Numbered from the stretch's first letter, positions 1-8,754 are shown. The stretch is DNA of 35,141 nt from Syntrophobacteraceae bacterium (GCA_003566995.1 PXBG01000121.1:1-35141); one strand, 5' to 3'. A program made the numbers and translations. The notes: generated by a model not told the origin, from the letters alone.

Positions 1-1445
1 ACGGGTGGACGGAGCTGAAGATCCTCTTCCTGATCCACCTGGGTCTGCAGAATCTCTTCTTCTTCGAAACCCGCCTTTTCAGCTTCGAAATCAAATTCTG
101 CCGCTATGAGGCCCGCCGTTTCGAAGTCGAGAGCCTGATTGATGGTGGCGGGCACCCCCAGAAGAAGGAGTTTCTTGATGACATCGCCCGCTTTCACTCC
201 CATCTGCTTGGCAAGGTTGGCCACCGTTATGGCTTCCTCCACGCGAATGCGCCGCTTGCCGGCCTTGGCGGCGGGAGTGGCTTCCGGCTTTCCGGGTTCC
301 CTGACCGCTTCCCGCTCTTTGGTGCGGCCTCTGTCCGCCTGAGCTGCCAGCTCTTTTTTGGAGTAAAGGTCTTTCTTTTCAAAAACTTCCTTGCGATGTT
401 TCTGCCTTTTGCGATCGGGGGTTTCCCGAATCTGCTCTTCCGCCTTGATTTTTTTCTTGCGGGAAAGGTCCTTGGATTCACCCTCTTCAGCACCTCTGAA
501 GCGCGTGGGCACGACGGTGGAAACCGCAGGCTCCTCCTCGGGCTCTTCGGAAATTATGGAAGGAAGTTTGATGATCCTTGCCGGTTCATCCTTCTTGACC
601 TTTTTGCGCCGGCGCTTCTTGGTTTTCTTCTCAGCGGAACTGCTGTCTTCCTCTTCATCCTCTTCCGGTTCAACCGATTCTTCACTCTCCGGAGTGGCAC
701 CAGAGAGGGTGTCCTCCTGTTGCAGCGCGCCTTTTTCCGTCGACGAAGGGGGCTCCACGGGCTCTTCGGCTTTCACGCCCTCATGAGCAACTTCCCCGGC
801 GCCTTCTTTTTCCCCATGGAAGGGTATTTTTCCTTCCGGCATGGATGGTTCCTCCCGCAGGTGTTCCGGTGAGACGTGCCCGGCGGATTCTTCCGGAGCT
901 TCGCCCGCTGCAGGAGCTGATGGGGATGAAAGGGTGGCCGGTGTTTCCTTTTCCTGCGGCTGCACCTCCTGTTCCTGGGGGGGTTCCTCCATGGCTGGAA
1001 CAGGGGTCGTTTCCGCTGCCTTTTCGGCCTCCCGTTCCTCCCCGGCAGGAAAGGCGGCTTCCGGCTTTTCCTCGATCTCTTCCTCGGGCAAAGTCCTGGA
1101 TGAGGGCTGGTCCGCTTGTGGAAGTGGCTCCGGAGCCGCCTCCTGTCCGGAAGGCACTTCAGGGGCCGGTGAAGCTTCCATGGCCTCTTGTGAGGACTCC
1201 GCTGCGGTGGCTTCTTCCGGGGCACCTTTTTTCCGTCGTCGAACCACGACCCGGCCGACCCTTCTTTGTTCAACGGTCTGCCCTTTGGCCTCGGAAAACT
1301 GGTCCCGAATCTTCTCCACCGTGGATTCGGTGAGAGTGCTCATGTGATTTTTAACCTGGATACCGAGCTTCAATATCCGGTCTATCAGGTCCTTGTTGTT
1401 CATATTGAGTTCTTTCGCAAGTTCATGCACCCTCATCCGCGCCAT
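1..1445 (-). CDS. infB: translation initiation factor IF-2, N-terminal part (truncated by window edge)
   Basis: IF-2 is the GTPase that brings initiator tRNA to the ribosome. The frame is open from the ATG at 1445 to the window edge (481 codons), so the GTPase domain lies outside. Residues 1-50 begin MARMRVHELAKELNMNNKDL, an IF2 N-terminal helical domain. A second copy (GKRRIRVEEAITVANLAKQM) begins near residue 394 and runs into the acidic FEEEEILQTQVDQEED stretch. Between the two lie about 340 residues of Pro/Glu/Ala and then Lys/Arg-rich low-complexity linker, much longer than in E. coli. A GGGGGAAG Shine-Dalgarno lies 6 bases before the ATG; an alternative ATG is codon 4. The gene follows ylxR after 291 bases. 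Family identity is sure; only the G domain is unseen. Confidence 0.95.
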   Translation of the reverse strand, partial: MARMRVHELAKELNMNNKDLIDRILKLGIQVKNHMSTLTESTVEKIRDQFSEAKGQTVEQRRVGRVVVRRRKKGAPEEATAAESSQEAMEASPAPEVPSGQEAAPEPLPQADQPSSRTLPEEEIEEKPEAAFPAGEEREAEKAAETTPVPAMEEPPQEQEVQPQEKETPATLSSPSAPAAGEAPEESAGHVSPEHLREEPSMPEGKIPFHGEKEGAGEVAHEGVKAEEPVEPPSSTEKGALQQEDTLSGATPESEESVEPEEDEEEDSSSAEKKTKKRRRKKVKKDEPARIIKLPSIISEEPEEEPAVSTVVPTRFRGAEEGESKDLSRKKKIKAEEQIRETPDRKRQKHRKEVFEKKDLYSKKELAAQADRGRTKEREAVREPGKPEATPAAKAGKRRIRVEEAITVANLAKQMGVKAGDVIKKLLLLGVPATINQALDFETAGLIAAEFDFEAEKAGFEEEEILQTQVDQEEDLQLRPP

Positions 1446-1736
1446 GAAAACTTCCCCCTTGTACAGCGATGTGTGTTTTTCGCTATAGTAATTTCTGTAT
1501 TCTTTGGCCTTAGCCCGTCTGGCGTTGCGTCCTGTTTGGATGATGAAAGACCTTTCAAGGCAATTTCTTCAAGGCCACCGAATGGTTTGTCCGGGCATGG
1601 ACAACTCTGCCTGAAGGATCTGCCAGCCTTCCAACCCTTTTGATCGCTTGTTTTCATAAATCCAGAGAGGACATTTCAATCCAATGGGACACTCAACATC
1701 CCTCATGTGAGCAGCACATGACCGGTTGCTGCCAAT
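1446..1736. other. ylxR-infB intergenic region, no gene recognised
   Basis: There are 291 bases between the ylxR stop and the infB start. A 74-codon minus-strand frame (1433-1657) overlaps the infB start, but it has no recognisable motif and mixed codon use, so I do not call it. No convincing terminator or sigma-70 promoter was found. In many bacteria ylxR and infB are nearly adjacent, sometimes with an L7Ae-like gene (ylxQ) between them, and no such gene is present here. It is probably a transcribed spacer. Confidence 0.4.
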
Positions 1737-1994
1737 TCATGAAATGGATGGACCCGGCTGCTGAGCAAGGCCTCTGGCTCTACCCCTGAAAGCTCTTTGC
1801 ACCCTTTTGCTGAAGGTCAGGCGGGGCAAGCATTCGGGGCAGACGTACGCTCCCCTGCCGCCCAGGCGCTGTCGACCATCCGCAACGATCAGAGGTTCGG
1901 GGCCGTCGAGAGCCAGTCGTCGAAGCTGATACTTGGGGCTTTTGACACCACACACCAGGCAGGATCTGATGGGTACGTGGCCTTTCCCATCCAT
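1737..1994 (-). CDS. ylxR: YlxR/DUF448 family RNA-binding protein
   Basis: This is an 85-residue basic protein encoded between nusA and infB, the standard place for YlxR. It has the family's cysteine pairs CLVC (C12, C15) and CPEC (C52, C55), and the conserved GGRGAYVCPEC signature near residues 45-55. YlxR proteins bind RNA, and in some bacteria they modulate RNase P; the role in this lineage is not known. Its ATG follows the nusA TAA by only 2 bases (TAACCATG), so translation is probably coupled to nusA. Confidence 0.93.
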   Translation of the reverse strand: MDGKGHVPIRSCLVCGVKSPKYQLRRLALDGPEPLIVADGRQRLGGRGAYVCPECLPRLTFSKRVQRAFRGRARGLAQQPGPSIS

Positions 1995-1996
1995 GG

Positions 1997-3376
1997 TTAC
2001 CCTTCTTCGGTCCTATTTATGGTTTCCCCCGTATGGGGGTCTATGTCGACCACCTGCTTGTCGTCCGGGTTCTCACCGGCGACTTCCTGGGGGATCTGCC
2101 GGCCCGCACTTTCCTGAAGCATCCCCGTATCGCCCACTGGCTCTTTGTGAAGGAGATCGAGCACCTCTTGTTTCATGGCTTGCAAGGTCTCCTCAGGCAG
2201 GTGAGTGATGTCTGAAAGCTCTGAAAAGCTGGCTTCGTTGAATTCTTCCAGGGAGGTGATCCCATTTTCGTAAAGGCGATCCGCCAGTTCTTCCTCGAGA
2301 CCGGTTATGCGAAGAAAATCCTGATACCCCGCCTGCTTTTTCCGGTTGTACTTGCTCTCACTGCTCACATCGATCCGCCAGTTTGTGAGCTTTGAGGCGA
2401 GTCGCACGTTCTGGCCTCGCTTGCCAATGGCAAGAGACAGCTGATCATCGGGAACGACGACCTCCATGCTTCGATTGGCCTGGTCAATGATCACCTTGGA
2501 GATGATTGCGGGTGCCAGTGCGTTGACAACGAATTTGGCAGGATCCATGTTCCAGGGCACGATGTCGATCTTTTCACCATGGAGTTCCTGCACCACATTC
2601 TGAACACGCGCTCCCTTCATTCCCACGCATGCGCCCACAGGATCCACATCGGAACTTTTGGACACCACCGCGATTTTCGCTCTGGAGCCGGGTTCCCGTG
2701 TTGCTGCAATGATGCTGACGATTCCCTCAGCCATTTCGGGCACTTCTCCCTGAAAGAGCTGAATGAGAAAATGCGGGTGCGTCCGGCTCAATATGATCTG
2801 CGGGCCCTTGCTGATTTTCTTCACGTCGAGAACGTAGGCTCGTATGCGGTCTCCCTGCCGGTAGACCTCCCTGGGAATCTGTTCCTTGATGGGCAACATG
2901 GCTTCCGAGGGGCCCAGGTTGACAACGATGGCATGCTTGAGGACCCTTTGCACAATGCCGTTGACGATTTCACCCTTGCGGTTTTTGTACTCGTCGAAGA
3001 CGACTTCTCTCTCGGCATCCTTCATCTTCTGAATGATGACCTGCTTGGCAGACTGAGCGGCGATGCGCCCCAGGGTATCTGTGTCCATGCGAATGCCCAA
3101 TTCGTCCCCCACTTCGATCTCCGGATCCAGGTGCCTCGCCTCCTGAAAAGAAAGCTGCTTTTCCGGATCCGTCACTTCCTCGACCACTTCCTTGAACTGA
3201 AAGGCTTCTATTTCACCGAACTCCTCGTTGAAAGTGACGTCCAGATCGAACCGGGTTCCGTATCTCTTTTTTATGGCAGACTTGATGGCCTCTTCCAGCG
3301 TATGGATCAAAGTCTGGCGGTCGATGCCTTTTTCCCGACTCACTTGATCGATCAACCGCTTGAGCTCACTGGCCAT
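1997..3376 (-). CDS. nusA: transcription termination/antitermination factor NusA
   Basis: NusA binds RNA polymerase and modulates pausing, intrinsic termination and antitermination. The protein has 459 residues. The N-terminal polymerase-binding domain spans about 1-125 (starts MASELKRLIDQVSREKGI). An S1 domain spans about 135-199 (GIVQRVLKHAIVVNLG). KH1 carries VGMKGARVQ at 251-259 and KH2 carries IGKRGQNV at 317-324. A helix-hairpin-helix-like C-terminal module at about 355-410 (ITGLEEELADRLYENGI) is followed by an acidic tail. This resembles one copy of the C-terminal acidic repeat rather than the two found in E. coli. The gene lies 75 bases after rimP and 2 bases before ylxR, the conserved order. 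Confidence 0.97.
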   Translation of the reverse strand: MASELKRLIDQVSREKGIDRQTLIHTLEEAIKSAIKKRYGTRFDLDVTFNEEFGEIEAFQFKEVVEEVTDPEKQLSFQEARHLDPEIEVGDELGIRMDTDTLGRIAAQSAKQVIIQKMKDAEREVVFDEYKNRKGEIVNGIVQRVLKHAIVVNLGPSEAMLPIKEQIPREVYRQGDRIRAYVLDVKKISKGPQIILSRTHPHFLIQLFQGEVPEMAEGIVSIIAATREPGSRAKIAVVSKSSDVDPVGACVGMKGARVQNVVQELHGEKIDIVPWNMDPAKFVVNALAPAIISKVIIDQANRSMEVVVPDDQLSLAIGKRGQNVRLASKLTNWRIDVSSESKYNRKKQAGYQDFLRITGLEEELADRLYENGITSLEEFNEASFSELSDITHLPEETLQAMKQEVLDLLHKEPVGDTGMLQESAGRQIPQEVAGENPDDKQVVDIDPHTGETINRTEEG

Positions 3377-3451
3377 GATTTTTTATCTCCTCGCATGAGA
3401 CATGGTCTCGTCGATTGCTTTGAGCATTGTGTGCAATTGCGCTCATTTTTT

Positions 3452-3952
3452 TCAGGATTTCCCCCTGGACCGGGATTGAAAATATTTAAGCCTGGCTCTG
3501 TCAAGGTTTTCGAGAGGAATTTCGTAGGTCATGGAGTCGCAATTGACATGAATGACATGGGTATCGACCTTTTCGAGGATTCCCTTGAAATTGCGTCTTT
3601 CCATAACAGGGGACAGGGTCTTGACCTCAACCGTGCTGCCCACAAACCTGGCAAAGTGCTCCCGCTTCCGCAAGGGACGGTTGAGCCCTGGAGAAGACAC
3701 CTCCAAATGGTAGGGGTATTCTATGGGATCCGCCACATCCAAAAGGTCGCTCAGAGTTCGACTGACCTGAGCGCAGTCGTCAACGGACACTCCCTCTTCG
3801 CGGTCAATGTAGAGGCGCAGGACCCATCCGTGAGACTCTCTTCGAAACTCCACTTCAATGAGTTCCATTCCCTCGGATCGCAGCACGGGTTCCGTGAGAG
3901 TCCAAATGCGGGCGATGATGTGATCCGCTTTTTTTTCATGTGACTCTTGCAT
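3452..3952 (-). CDS. rimP: ribosome maturation factor RimP
   Basis: RimP assists 30S subunit maturation. The 166-residue protein contains GMELIEVEFRRESHGWVLRL, then the DCAQVSRTLSDLLD helix, and YHLEVSSPGLNRPL, the family's most conserved segment. An SH3-like C-terminal domain ends in YEIPLENLDRARLK. I start at the ATG at 3952 (MQESHEKKAD). A longer in-frame start at 4039 would add 29 hydrophobic residues and run straight through the terminator hairpin at 3993-4020, so I reject it. A GAAGGGTGG element lies 13 bases upstream of the chosen ATG, which is rather far. It is the first protein gene of the rimP-nusA-ylxR-infB operon, downstream of tRNA-Gly. Confidence 0.94.
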   Translation of the reverse strand: MQESHEKKADHIIARIWTLTEPVLRSEGMELIEVEFRRESHGWVLRLYIDREEGVSVDDCAQVSRTLSDLLDVADPIEYPYHLEVSSPGLNRPLRKREHFARFVGSTVEVKTLSPVMERRNFKGILEKVDTHVIHVNCDSMTYEIPLENLDRARLKYFQSRSRGKS

Positions 3953-3992
3953 AAAAAACGTTTTTCCACCCTTCAGGCCTGCAAATGGAAAC

Positions 3993-4020
3993 AAAAAAAG
4001 TGGGTAAAAAATACCCACTT
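3993..4020 (-). terminator. intrinsic terminator/attenuator between tRNA-Gly and rimP
   Basis: Read on the minus strand, AAGTGGGTA pairs with TACCCACTT (9 bp) around a five-T loop and runs directly into a T tract (TTTTTTTG, counting the stem end). It lies 190 bases downstream of tRNA-Gly and 41 bases upstream of the rimP ATG. It could end the tRNA transcript or act as a leader attenuator for the rimP operon; the sequence cannot decide between these. Confidence 0.8.
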
Positions 4021-4046
4021 CCATTAGCAGACCTGACAATAATTTT

Positions 4047-4071
4047 AAAGTCCTGGCGGGCAGGACTTTTT
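4047..4071. other. second hairpin in the rimP leader
   Basis: AAAGTCCTG (4047-4055) and CAGGACTTT (4061-4069) form a perfect 9-bp stem with a 5-base loop. On the minus transcript it comes just before the terminator at 3993-4020 and is followed by an A/T-rich stretch (AAAATTATT). On the plus strand it would have a T5 tail, but no plus-strand gene lies upstream of it. It is either a first, weaker terminator for tRNA-Gly or part of a leader fold. Confidence 0.55.
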
Positions 4072-4209
4072 ATGGACATCGATCATCCAAAAAATCTTGT
4101 CATCCACTAATCGAAGTAAGCTTTTTCCAGCTCTCCGATAATTTCGGAAAGCCACAGGAGCCACCTCAAGAAGGGAAGCCTTCTTCACAGAAGGATACGG
4201 CAGCAAGGC

Positions 4210-4285
4210 TGGAGCGGGCAACGGGAATCGAACCCGCGACCCCAAGCTTGGGAAGCTTGTGCTCTACCGACTGAGCTACACCCGC
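4210..4285 (-). tRNA. tRNA-Gly (anticodon CCC)
   Basis: The minus strand folds into a full cloverleaf of 76 bases including an encoded CCA. The acceptor is GCGGGTG/TGCCCGC, the D stem GCTC/GAGC, the anticodon stem CAAGC/GCTTG with loop TTCCCAA, and the T stem GCGGG/CCCGT with loop TTCGATT. The loop gives anticodon CCC, reading GGG glycine codons. A strong sigma-70-like promoter precedes it. It sits where E. coli has metY at the head of the rimP-nusA-infB operon. Confidence 0.95.
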
Positions 4286-4623
4286 CCTGTCGCCCGACGC
4301 ACCGCCAATAATAAGCGAAATGTTTTTGTGGAGTCAAGTTAAAATGAATTGGCTCGTTCCATGCGGGACTGTAATATTCTTGAAAAAAAGTCGTCAATCT
4401 GCGATGAAGCTTTCCACTCCCTGATTGTGAGGGCAAAGGAAATTTCATGCACTGTCCTTAACATTCATGGGCTTTGAGGGCAAATGAAAAAAGCCGGAAA
4501 AATAACTGTTGAAAAGCGGTCGCACGGCAAGCATTTTACTTTGAAGGCGGGTTCATTCCCTTTGCAACCAAATGGGAAAGCTTTTTCAGCTTCCGGTCAC
4601 TGTGACCGGCCACAGGAGTTTTT
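4286..4623. other. tRNA-Gly/dnaE divergent intergenic region
   Basis: These 338 bases hold the minus-strand promoter of tRNA-Gly (4308-4337) and the 5' leader of dnaE. I see no gene. No convincing plus-strand -35/-10 pair for dnaE could be chosen by eye. The dnaE Shine-Dalgarno AGGAG lies at the right-hand end, 5 bases before its ATG. Confidence 0.5.
4308..4337 (-). promoter_or_regulatory. sigma-70-type promoter for tRNA-Gly (and possibly rimP operon)
   Basis: On the minus strand TTGACT (4337-4332) and TATTAT (4313-4308) are separated by 18 bases. The -10 box is about 22 bases upstream of the mature tRNA 5' end, leaving room for a short 5' leader rich in G and C. Any transcript passing the two hairpins at 3993-4071 would continue into rimP-nusA-ylxR-infB. 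Confidence 0.75.
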
Positions 4624-7600
4624 ATGGGTTCCTTCGTACACCTGCATGTTCACACTCAATACAGCCTTCTGGATGGAGCCATTCGTGTGCAGGATCTGGT
4701 GAACACGGCCCGAAGCCTCAATATGCCCGCCGTGTGCATGACCGATCACGGAAGCATGTTTGGGGCTCTGGAATTCTATGAACTGGCAAAAAAGGCGGGG
4801 GTCAAACCCATCCTTGGCTGTGAAGTGTATGTGGCACCCGGAAGCCGCAGGGACAAATCCACCAGGGGTAACGGGAGTGGCCAGAACGGGGAAGACCGCA
4901 ATCATCACCTTGTGCTCCTGGCCCGGAACGAAGTGGGGTACCGGAACCTGATGAGGCTGGTCACAGCAGGCTATCTCGAGGGGTTTTACTACAAGCCCCG
5001 GATCGACAAGCAGATTCTCGGGAGCCATGCTGAAGGGCTCATCGGGCTGTCTGCCTGCCTCAAGGGGGAAGTGGCTTCCAGGCTTCTCGTGAACCAGTGG
5101 GACCAGGCTCGCGCTGTGGCTCAGGAATACGAGCGGATATTGGGGGAGGGCAATTTTTTCCTGGAAATTCAGGCCAATGGAATGCCGGAACAGGCACTGG
5201 TCAATGAAAGGCTCATCGAACTCGGCCGGGAACTCGGAATGCCCCTTGTGGCCACCAACGACTGTCACTACCTGAAAAAGAGCGATTCGAGGGCCCATGA
5301 AATCTTGCTTTGCATCCAGACGGGCAAAACGGTCATGGACGAAAAGCGCATGAAGTTTCAAACGGATCAGCTCTATTTCAAGAGCCCTGAAGAAATGGGG
5401 CAGGAGTTTTCGCACATTCAGGAGGCTCTCGATAATTCACTGGTCATTGCTGAGCGTTGCAATGTGGAGCTGGAGCTGGACAAATACCACTTTCCTGTGT
5501 TTCCTCTCAAAGAAAATGAAACCATTGAGGACCGCTTTGAAAAGGAAGTGTGGGAAGGCTTCCACAGGAGGCTGAAGCAAATCAGAAAAAGGCGTCCTGA
5601 TTTTTCCAGGGAGCAGGAGACCGACTATCAAAAACGCCTTCGCCACGAAATGGACGTCATCAAGCAGATGGGGTTCCCCGCTTACTTCCTCATTGTTTCC
5701 GATTTCATCAACTATGCCAAAAACAACGGGGTTCCCGTGGGGCCCGGACGAGGCTCCGCGGCGGGAAGTCTCGTGGCTTATGTCATGAACATCACGGATC
5801 TCGACCCCATCGAACATGGTCTCATTTTCGAACGTTTTCTCAACCTTGAACGTGTCAGCATGCCCGATATCGATGTGGATTTCTGCATTCGCGGACGCGA
5901 CAAGGTGTTGCAGTACGTTGCGGACAAATACGGAAAAGACCGGGTGGCTCAAATCACCACTTTCGGCACCATGCAGGCGCGGGCCGTTATCAGGGACGTG
6001 GGGCGCGCCCTGGCCATGCCCTACAATGAAGTGGACAAAATTGCCAAACTCATTCCACCGGCCCTCGGCATCACCCTGAAAAAAGCCTTTGAAGCGGAGC
6101 CGCGCCTTGGAGAACTGCAGCGGGATGATCCCCAGATCCGGGAACTCTTTGAGGTCGCCTTCGCTCTGGAGGGGCTGACCCGTCACGCATCCACCCACGC
6201 AGCGGGGGTGGTCATGTCCGACAGGCCCATTGTGGACTACGTGCCCCTTTACAGGGGGCAGGACGATGAAGTGGTGACTCAGTACGCCATGAAATATGTG
6301 GAAAAGGCCGGGCTCATCAAATTTGATTTTTTGGGCTTGAGAAATCTCACGGTCATCAACAACACCGCGGAACTCATCAAGAAAAACCACGGCTATGACC
6401 TCCTTTTGGACGAACTGCCCCTTCAGGACGCAACCACTTTTGAACTCCTTTGCCGTGGTGACACCACGGGCGTTTTTCAGCTGGAAAGCTCGGGGATGCG
6501 CGACATCCTTCTCCGATTGAAGCCCGGAAGCTTCGCAGACATCGTGGCCCTTGTGGCTCTCTACCGTCCCGGCCCCCTCGAGAGTGGCATGGTGGAGAAC
6601 TACATTCAGGGGAAACACGGGGAGATAGAGGTCAATTATGACCTTGAGGAACTGAGATCCATCCTCGAACCCACCTATGGGGTCATCCTCTATCAGGAGC
6701 AGGTCATGAAAATTGCCAGCGTGCTGGCCAACTACACGCTGGGAGAGGCGGACATTCTGCGAAGGGCCATGGGCAAAAAAATCCCTGAAGTCATGAGCGC
6801 TCAGCGCGACAGGTTCATGCAGGGAGCTGCGGAGAACGCCCTGGACGCATCCAGGGCCAGCCATGTATTCGATCTCATGGAAAAGTTCGCGGGATACGGG
6901 TTCAACAAATCCCACAGCGCAGCCTACGCCCTCATTGCGTACCAGACCGCCTACCTGAAAGCCCACTATCCTGTGGAATTCATGGCGGCACTGCTCAACA
7001 GCTTCTTGAACAACACAGACCAGGTGGTCAAACTCATCAACGAATGCAGGGAGAAAAACATCGAGATTCTTCCCCCCGATGTGAATGCCAGCAGCAAGGA
7101 TTTCACCGTGACGGAAGGCAAGATTCGCTTCGGTCTCGGAGCTGTTAAGAATGTGGGCGAGACGGCGGTGGAGGTGGTTCTCAAGTCGAGAAAAGAACAG
7201 GACGAGTTTCACTCCCTTCACGACTTTTGTCAGCGGCTGGACACCCAGAAAGTCAACCGGCGAGTCATCGAGCAGCTCATCAAATGCGGCGCTTTTGACT
7301 CCGTTCATGCATCGAGGGCGGGTGCCCTGGCGGCCCTCGACGACGCCATGGAAAAAGCCCAGGTTATGCAGCGGGATCGCCAGTCGGGGCAGTTGAACAT
7401 GTTTGGAATGCTGCGCAAAGGCAAAAACCTTGCTGCGGACCGCCTGCCCCAGGTCCCCGGCTGGGATGTGCGCACCACCCTTCAGTATGAAAAAGAAGCA
7501 CTGGGGTTTTACATTTCGGGCCACCCTCTGGATTTTTATGCTCATCGGCTCGCTTCCATGTGTTCCGCTGACACTCAGCGTGTCAAAGAGAAAAGAGAGG

Positions 7601-8118
7601 GAACCGAAGTGGTGGTTTGCGGCATTGTGAGTGTGACCAAGGAGCTCACCACCAAAAAGGGGGACCGAATGGCTTTTCTCACTCTTGAAGACAAGCTGGG
7701 AATCGTGGAGGTGGTGGCTTTTTCGGAAGCCTTTTCCCAGGCACGCTCCCTGCTCGAAGGGGACGAGCCTCTTGTGGTCATTGGCAAAGTGCAGCACGAT
7801 GAAAAAAGCACCAAGGTGTTGGCCAACAGCATTCTTTCTCTCGATGAGGCCCAGGTGCAGACGGTGGATCATGTGAGAATACATCTCAAGGCGGATGAAC
7901 TGGACCGCGACGGTCTTGCCCGTCTCCGCCATCTTCTCCTCAGCCATTCCGGTGATTGCAAAACGTTTCTTCATCTGCTAGTAGAAAAAAGTGGCGAAGC
8001 AGTGATAGCTCTCAATGCCAAATTGCATGTGAGTCCCACGCAAGGTTTCTTTGACGAAATGGAAAGATATTTCGGGATTTCCTGCGCCGAAGCTGTCCAC
8101 AAAGTATGCCGCCACTGA
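4624..8118 (+). CDS. dnaE: DNA polymerase III alpha subunit
   Basis: This is the replicative polymerase catalytic subunit, 1164 residues, the usual DnaE1 length. It starts MGSFVHLHVHTQYSLLDGAI, a PHP domain with the HxH motif. The palm carries the catalytic aspartates in MPDIDVDF (D415, D417) and in KFDFLG (D568), close to the spacing in E. coli. The GPGRGSAAGSLVAY nucleotide-binding loop lies just before the first pair. KFAGYGFNKSHSAAYALIAY marks the fingers/tandem-HhH boundary, and an OB-fold (VVVCGIVSVTKELTTKKGDRMAFLTLED region) follows near residues 995-1070. AGGAG lies 5 bases before the ATG. The next gene downstream is a chi-like holC, which supports a replisome context. Confidence 0.98.
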   Translation: MGSFVHLHVHTQYSLLDGAIRVQDLVNTARSLNMPAVCMTDHGSMFGALEFYELAKKAGVKPILGCEVYVAPGSRRDKSTRGNGSGQNGEDRNHHLVLLARNEVGYRNLMRLVTAGYLEGFYYKPRIDKQILGSHAEGLIGLSACLKGEVASRLLVNQWDQARAVAQEYERILGEGNFFLEIQANGMPEQALVNERLIELGRELGMPLVATNDCHYLKKSDSRAHEILLCIQTGKTVMDEKRMKFQTDQLYFKSPEEMGQEFSHIQEALDNSLVIAERCNVELELDKYHFPVFPLKENETIEDRFEKEVWEGFHRRLKQIRKRRPDFSREQETDYQKRLRHEMDVIKQMGFPAYFLIVSDFINYAKNNGVPVGPGRGSAAGSLVAYVMNITDLDPIEHGLIFERFLNLERVSMPDIDVDFCIRGRDKVLQYVADKYGKDRVAQITTFGTMQARAVIRDVGRALAMPYNEVDKIAKLIPPALGITLKKAFEAEPRLGELQRDDPQIRELFEVAFALEGLTRHASTHAAGVVMSDRPIVDYVPLYRGQDDEVVTQYAMKYVEKAGLIKFDFLGLRNLTVINNTAELIKKNHGYDLLLDELPLQDATTFELLCRGDTTGVFQLESSGMRDILLRLKPGSFADIVALVALYRPGPLESGMVENYIQGKHGEIEVNYDLEELRSILEPTYGVILYQEQVMKIASVLANYTLGEADILRRAMGKKIPEVMSAQRDRFMQGAAENALDASRASHVFDLMEKFAGYGFNKSHSAAYALIAYQTAYLKAHYPVEFMAALLNSFLNNTDQVVKLINECREKNIEILPPDVNASSKDFTVTEGKIRFGLGAVKNVGETAVEVVLKSRKEQDEFHSLHDFCQRLDTQKVNRRVIEQLIKCGAFDSVHASRAGALAALDDAMEKAQVMQRDRQSGQLNMFGMLRKGKNLAADRLPQVPGWDVRTTLQYEKEALGFYISGHPLDFYAHRLASMCSADTQRVKEKREGTEVVVCGIVSVTKELTTKKGDRMAFLTLEDKLGIVEVVAFSEAFSQARSLLEGDEPLVVIGKVQHDEKSTKVLANSILSLDEAQVQTVDHVRIHLKADELDRDGLARLRHLLLSHSGDCKTFLHLLVEKSGEAVIALNAKLHVSPTQGFFDEMERYFGISCAEAVHKVCRH

Positions 8119-8188
8119 CGGGAGGAAAGGCTTCCCTTCGGCGAACTGTTTTCGCAGGATCTGAAAAGTGCCTTTCGGCAGGGAGCGC

Positions 8189-8662
8189 ATGTTCTCAAGT
8201 TCGGTCTATTTTGTTGAAACGACCTCCAACAAGCAAAGACTGGTTCTTTGCCGTTTGGTTGAGTTCTTTTACGAAGGGCGACGAAAGGTTCAGGTGGTTG
8301 TGGATTCCTCATGCGGTGCCCGGAATCTGGATCAGCTTTTATGGACTTTTTCCGAGGAGAGCTTCGTTCCCCACCGGGTTCTTCCTTCCAAAACCGTGCA
8401 GTGGGCGGGGGAGCCGGTGGTCATCACCGTGGGGAATCTTCCGGTGGAGGGTTTTGATCACCTGGTTTGTGACTCTTCGGTAAACCTGGAGTTTATAAAA
8501 AGATACCGTGTTGCGGTGCATTTTGTTTTGAAGGACGATGCTGACCGAAAGCAAGAGAGCAGGCTGCTCTGGCTTGCGTGCGGTGAACAGGGTGTTGGCC
8601 GTCTTCATATTCCACACGATGTTGCTGATACGAAGTGGCCGGACTTTTTTAAACTCACTTGA
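8189..8662 (+). CDS. holC: DNA polymerase III chi subunit (HolC-like)
   Basis: This 157-residue protein resembles HolC, the clamp-loader accessory subunit that links the replisome to SSB. The match is by pattern: an N-terminal beta strand (VYFVETTSNKQRLVLCRLVE), then YEGRRKVQVVVDS, then the characteristic LDQLLWTFSEESFVPHRV and a later PVVITVGNLPVEGFDHLV strand. The family is poorly conserved, so the call is good but not certain. I start at ATG 8189 (GGGAG immediately upstream). GTG 8168, with AGGA 8 bases before it, would add 7 residues. It lies 70 bases after dnaE and is probably co-transcribed, putting catalytic and accessory polymerase III subunits in one unit. Confidence 0.75.
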   Translation: MFSSSVYFVETTSNKQRLVLCRLVEFFYEGRRKVQVVVDSSCGARNLDQLLWTFSEESFVPHRVLPSKTVQWAGEPVVITVGNLPVEGFDHLVCDSSVNLEFIKRYRVAVHFVLKDDADRKQESRLLWLACGEQGVGRLHIPHDVADTKWPDFFKLT

Positions 8663-8754
8663 GCATAGGGGGTGAGTGTTCGTTAGATTCATTGGGGTTT
8701 GCCCGTGTACGATTGGCCATGGGGCGATGTTTCGGAGGCAGGGTTTGACGGATG

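Noticed and set aside
1433-1657. 74-codon minus-strand frame between ylxR and infB
   Set aside because: It overlaps the infB start and has no known motif or coding-like codon pattern. It is not the L7Ae-like ylxQ sometimes found here.
2579-3943. 454-codon plus-strand frame opposite nusA and rimP
   Set aside because: Antisense to two confidently identified genes, with no recognisable protein features.
5437-7974. Very long minus-strand open frame (845 codons) opposite dnaE
   Set aside because: It lies wholly antisense to a canonical dnaE with all catalytic motifs. Its translation has no family motif, and it is a by-product of dnaE codon use.
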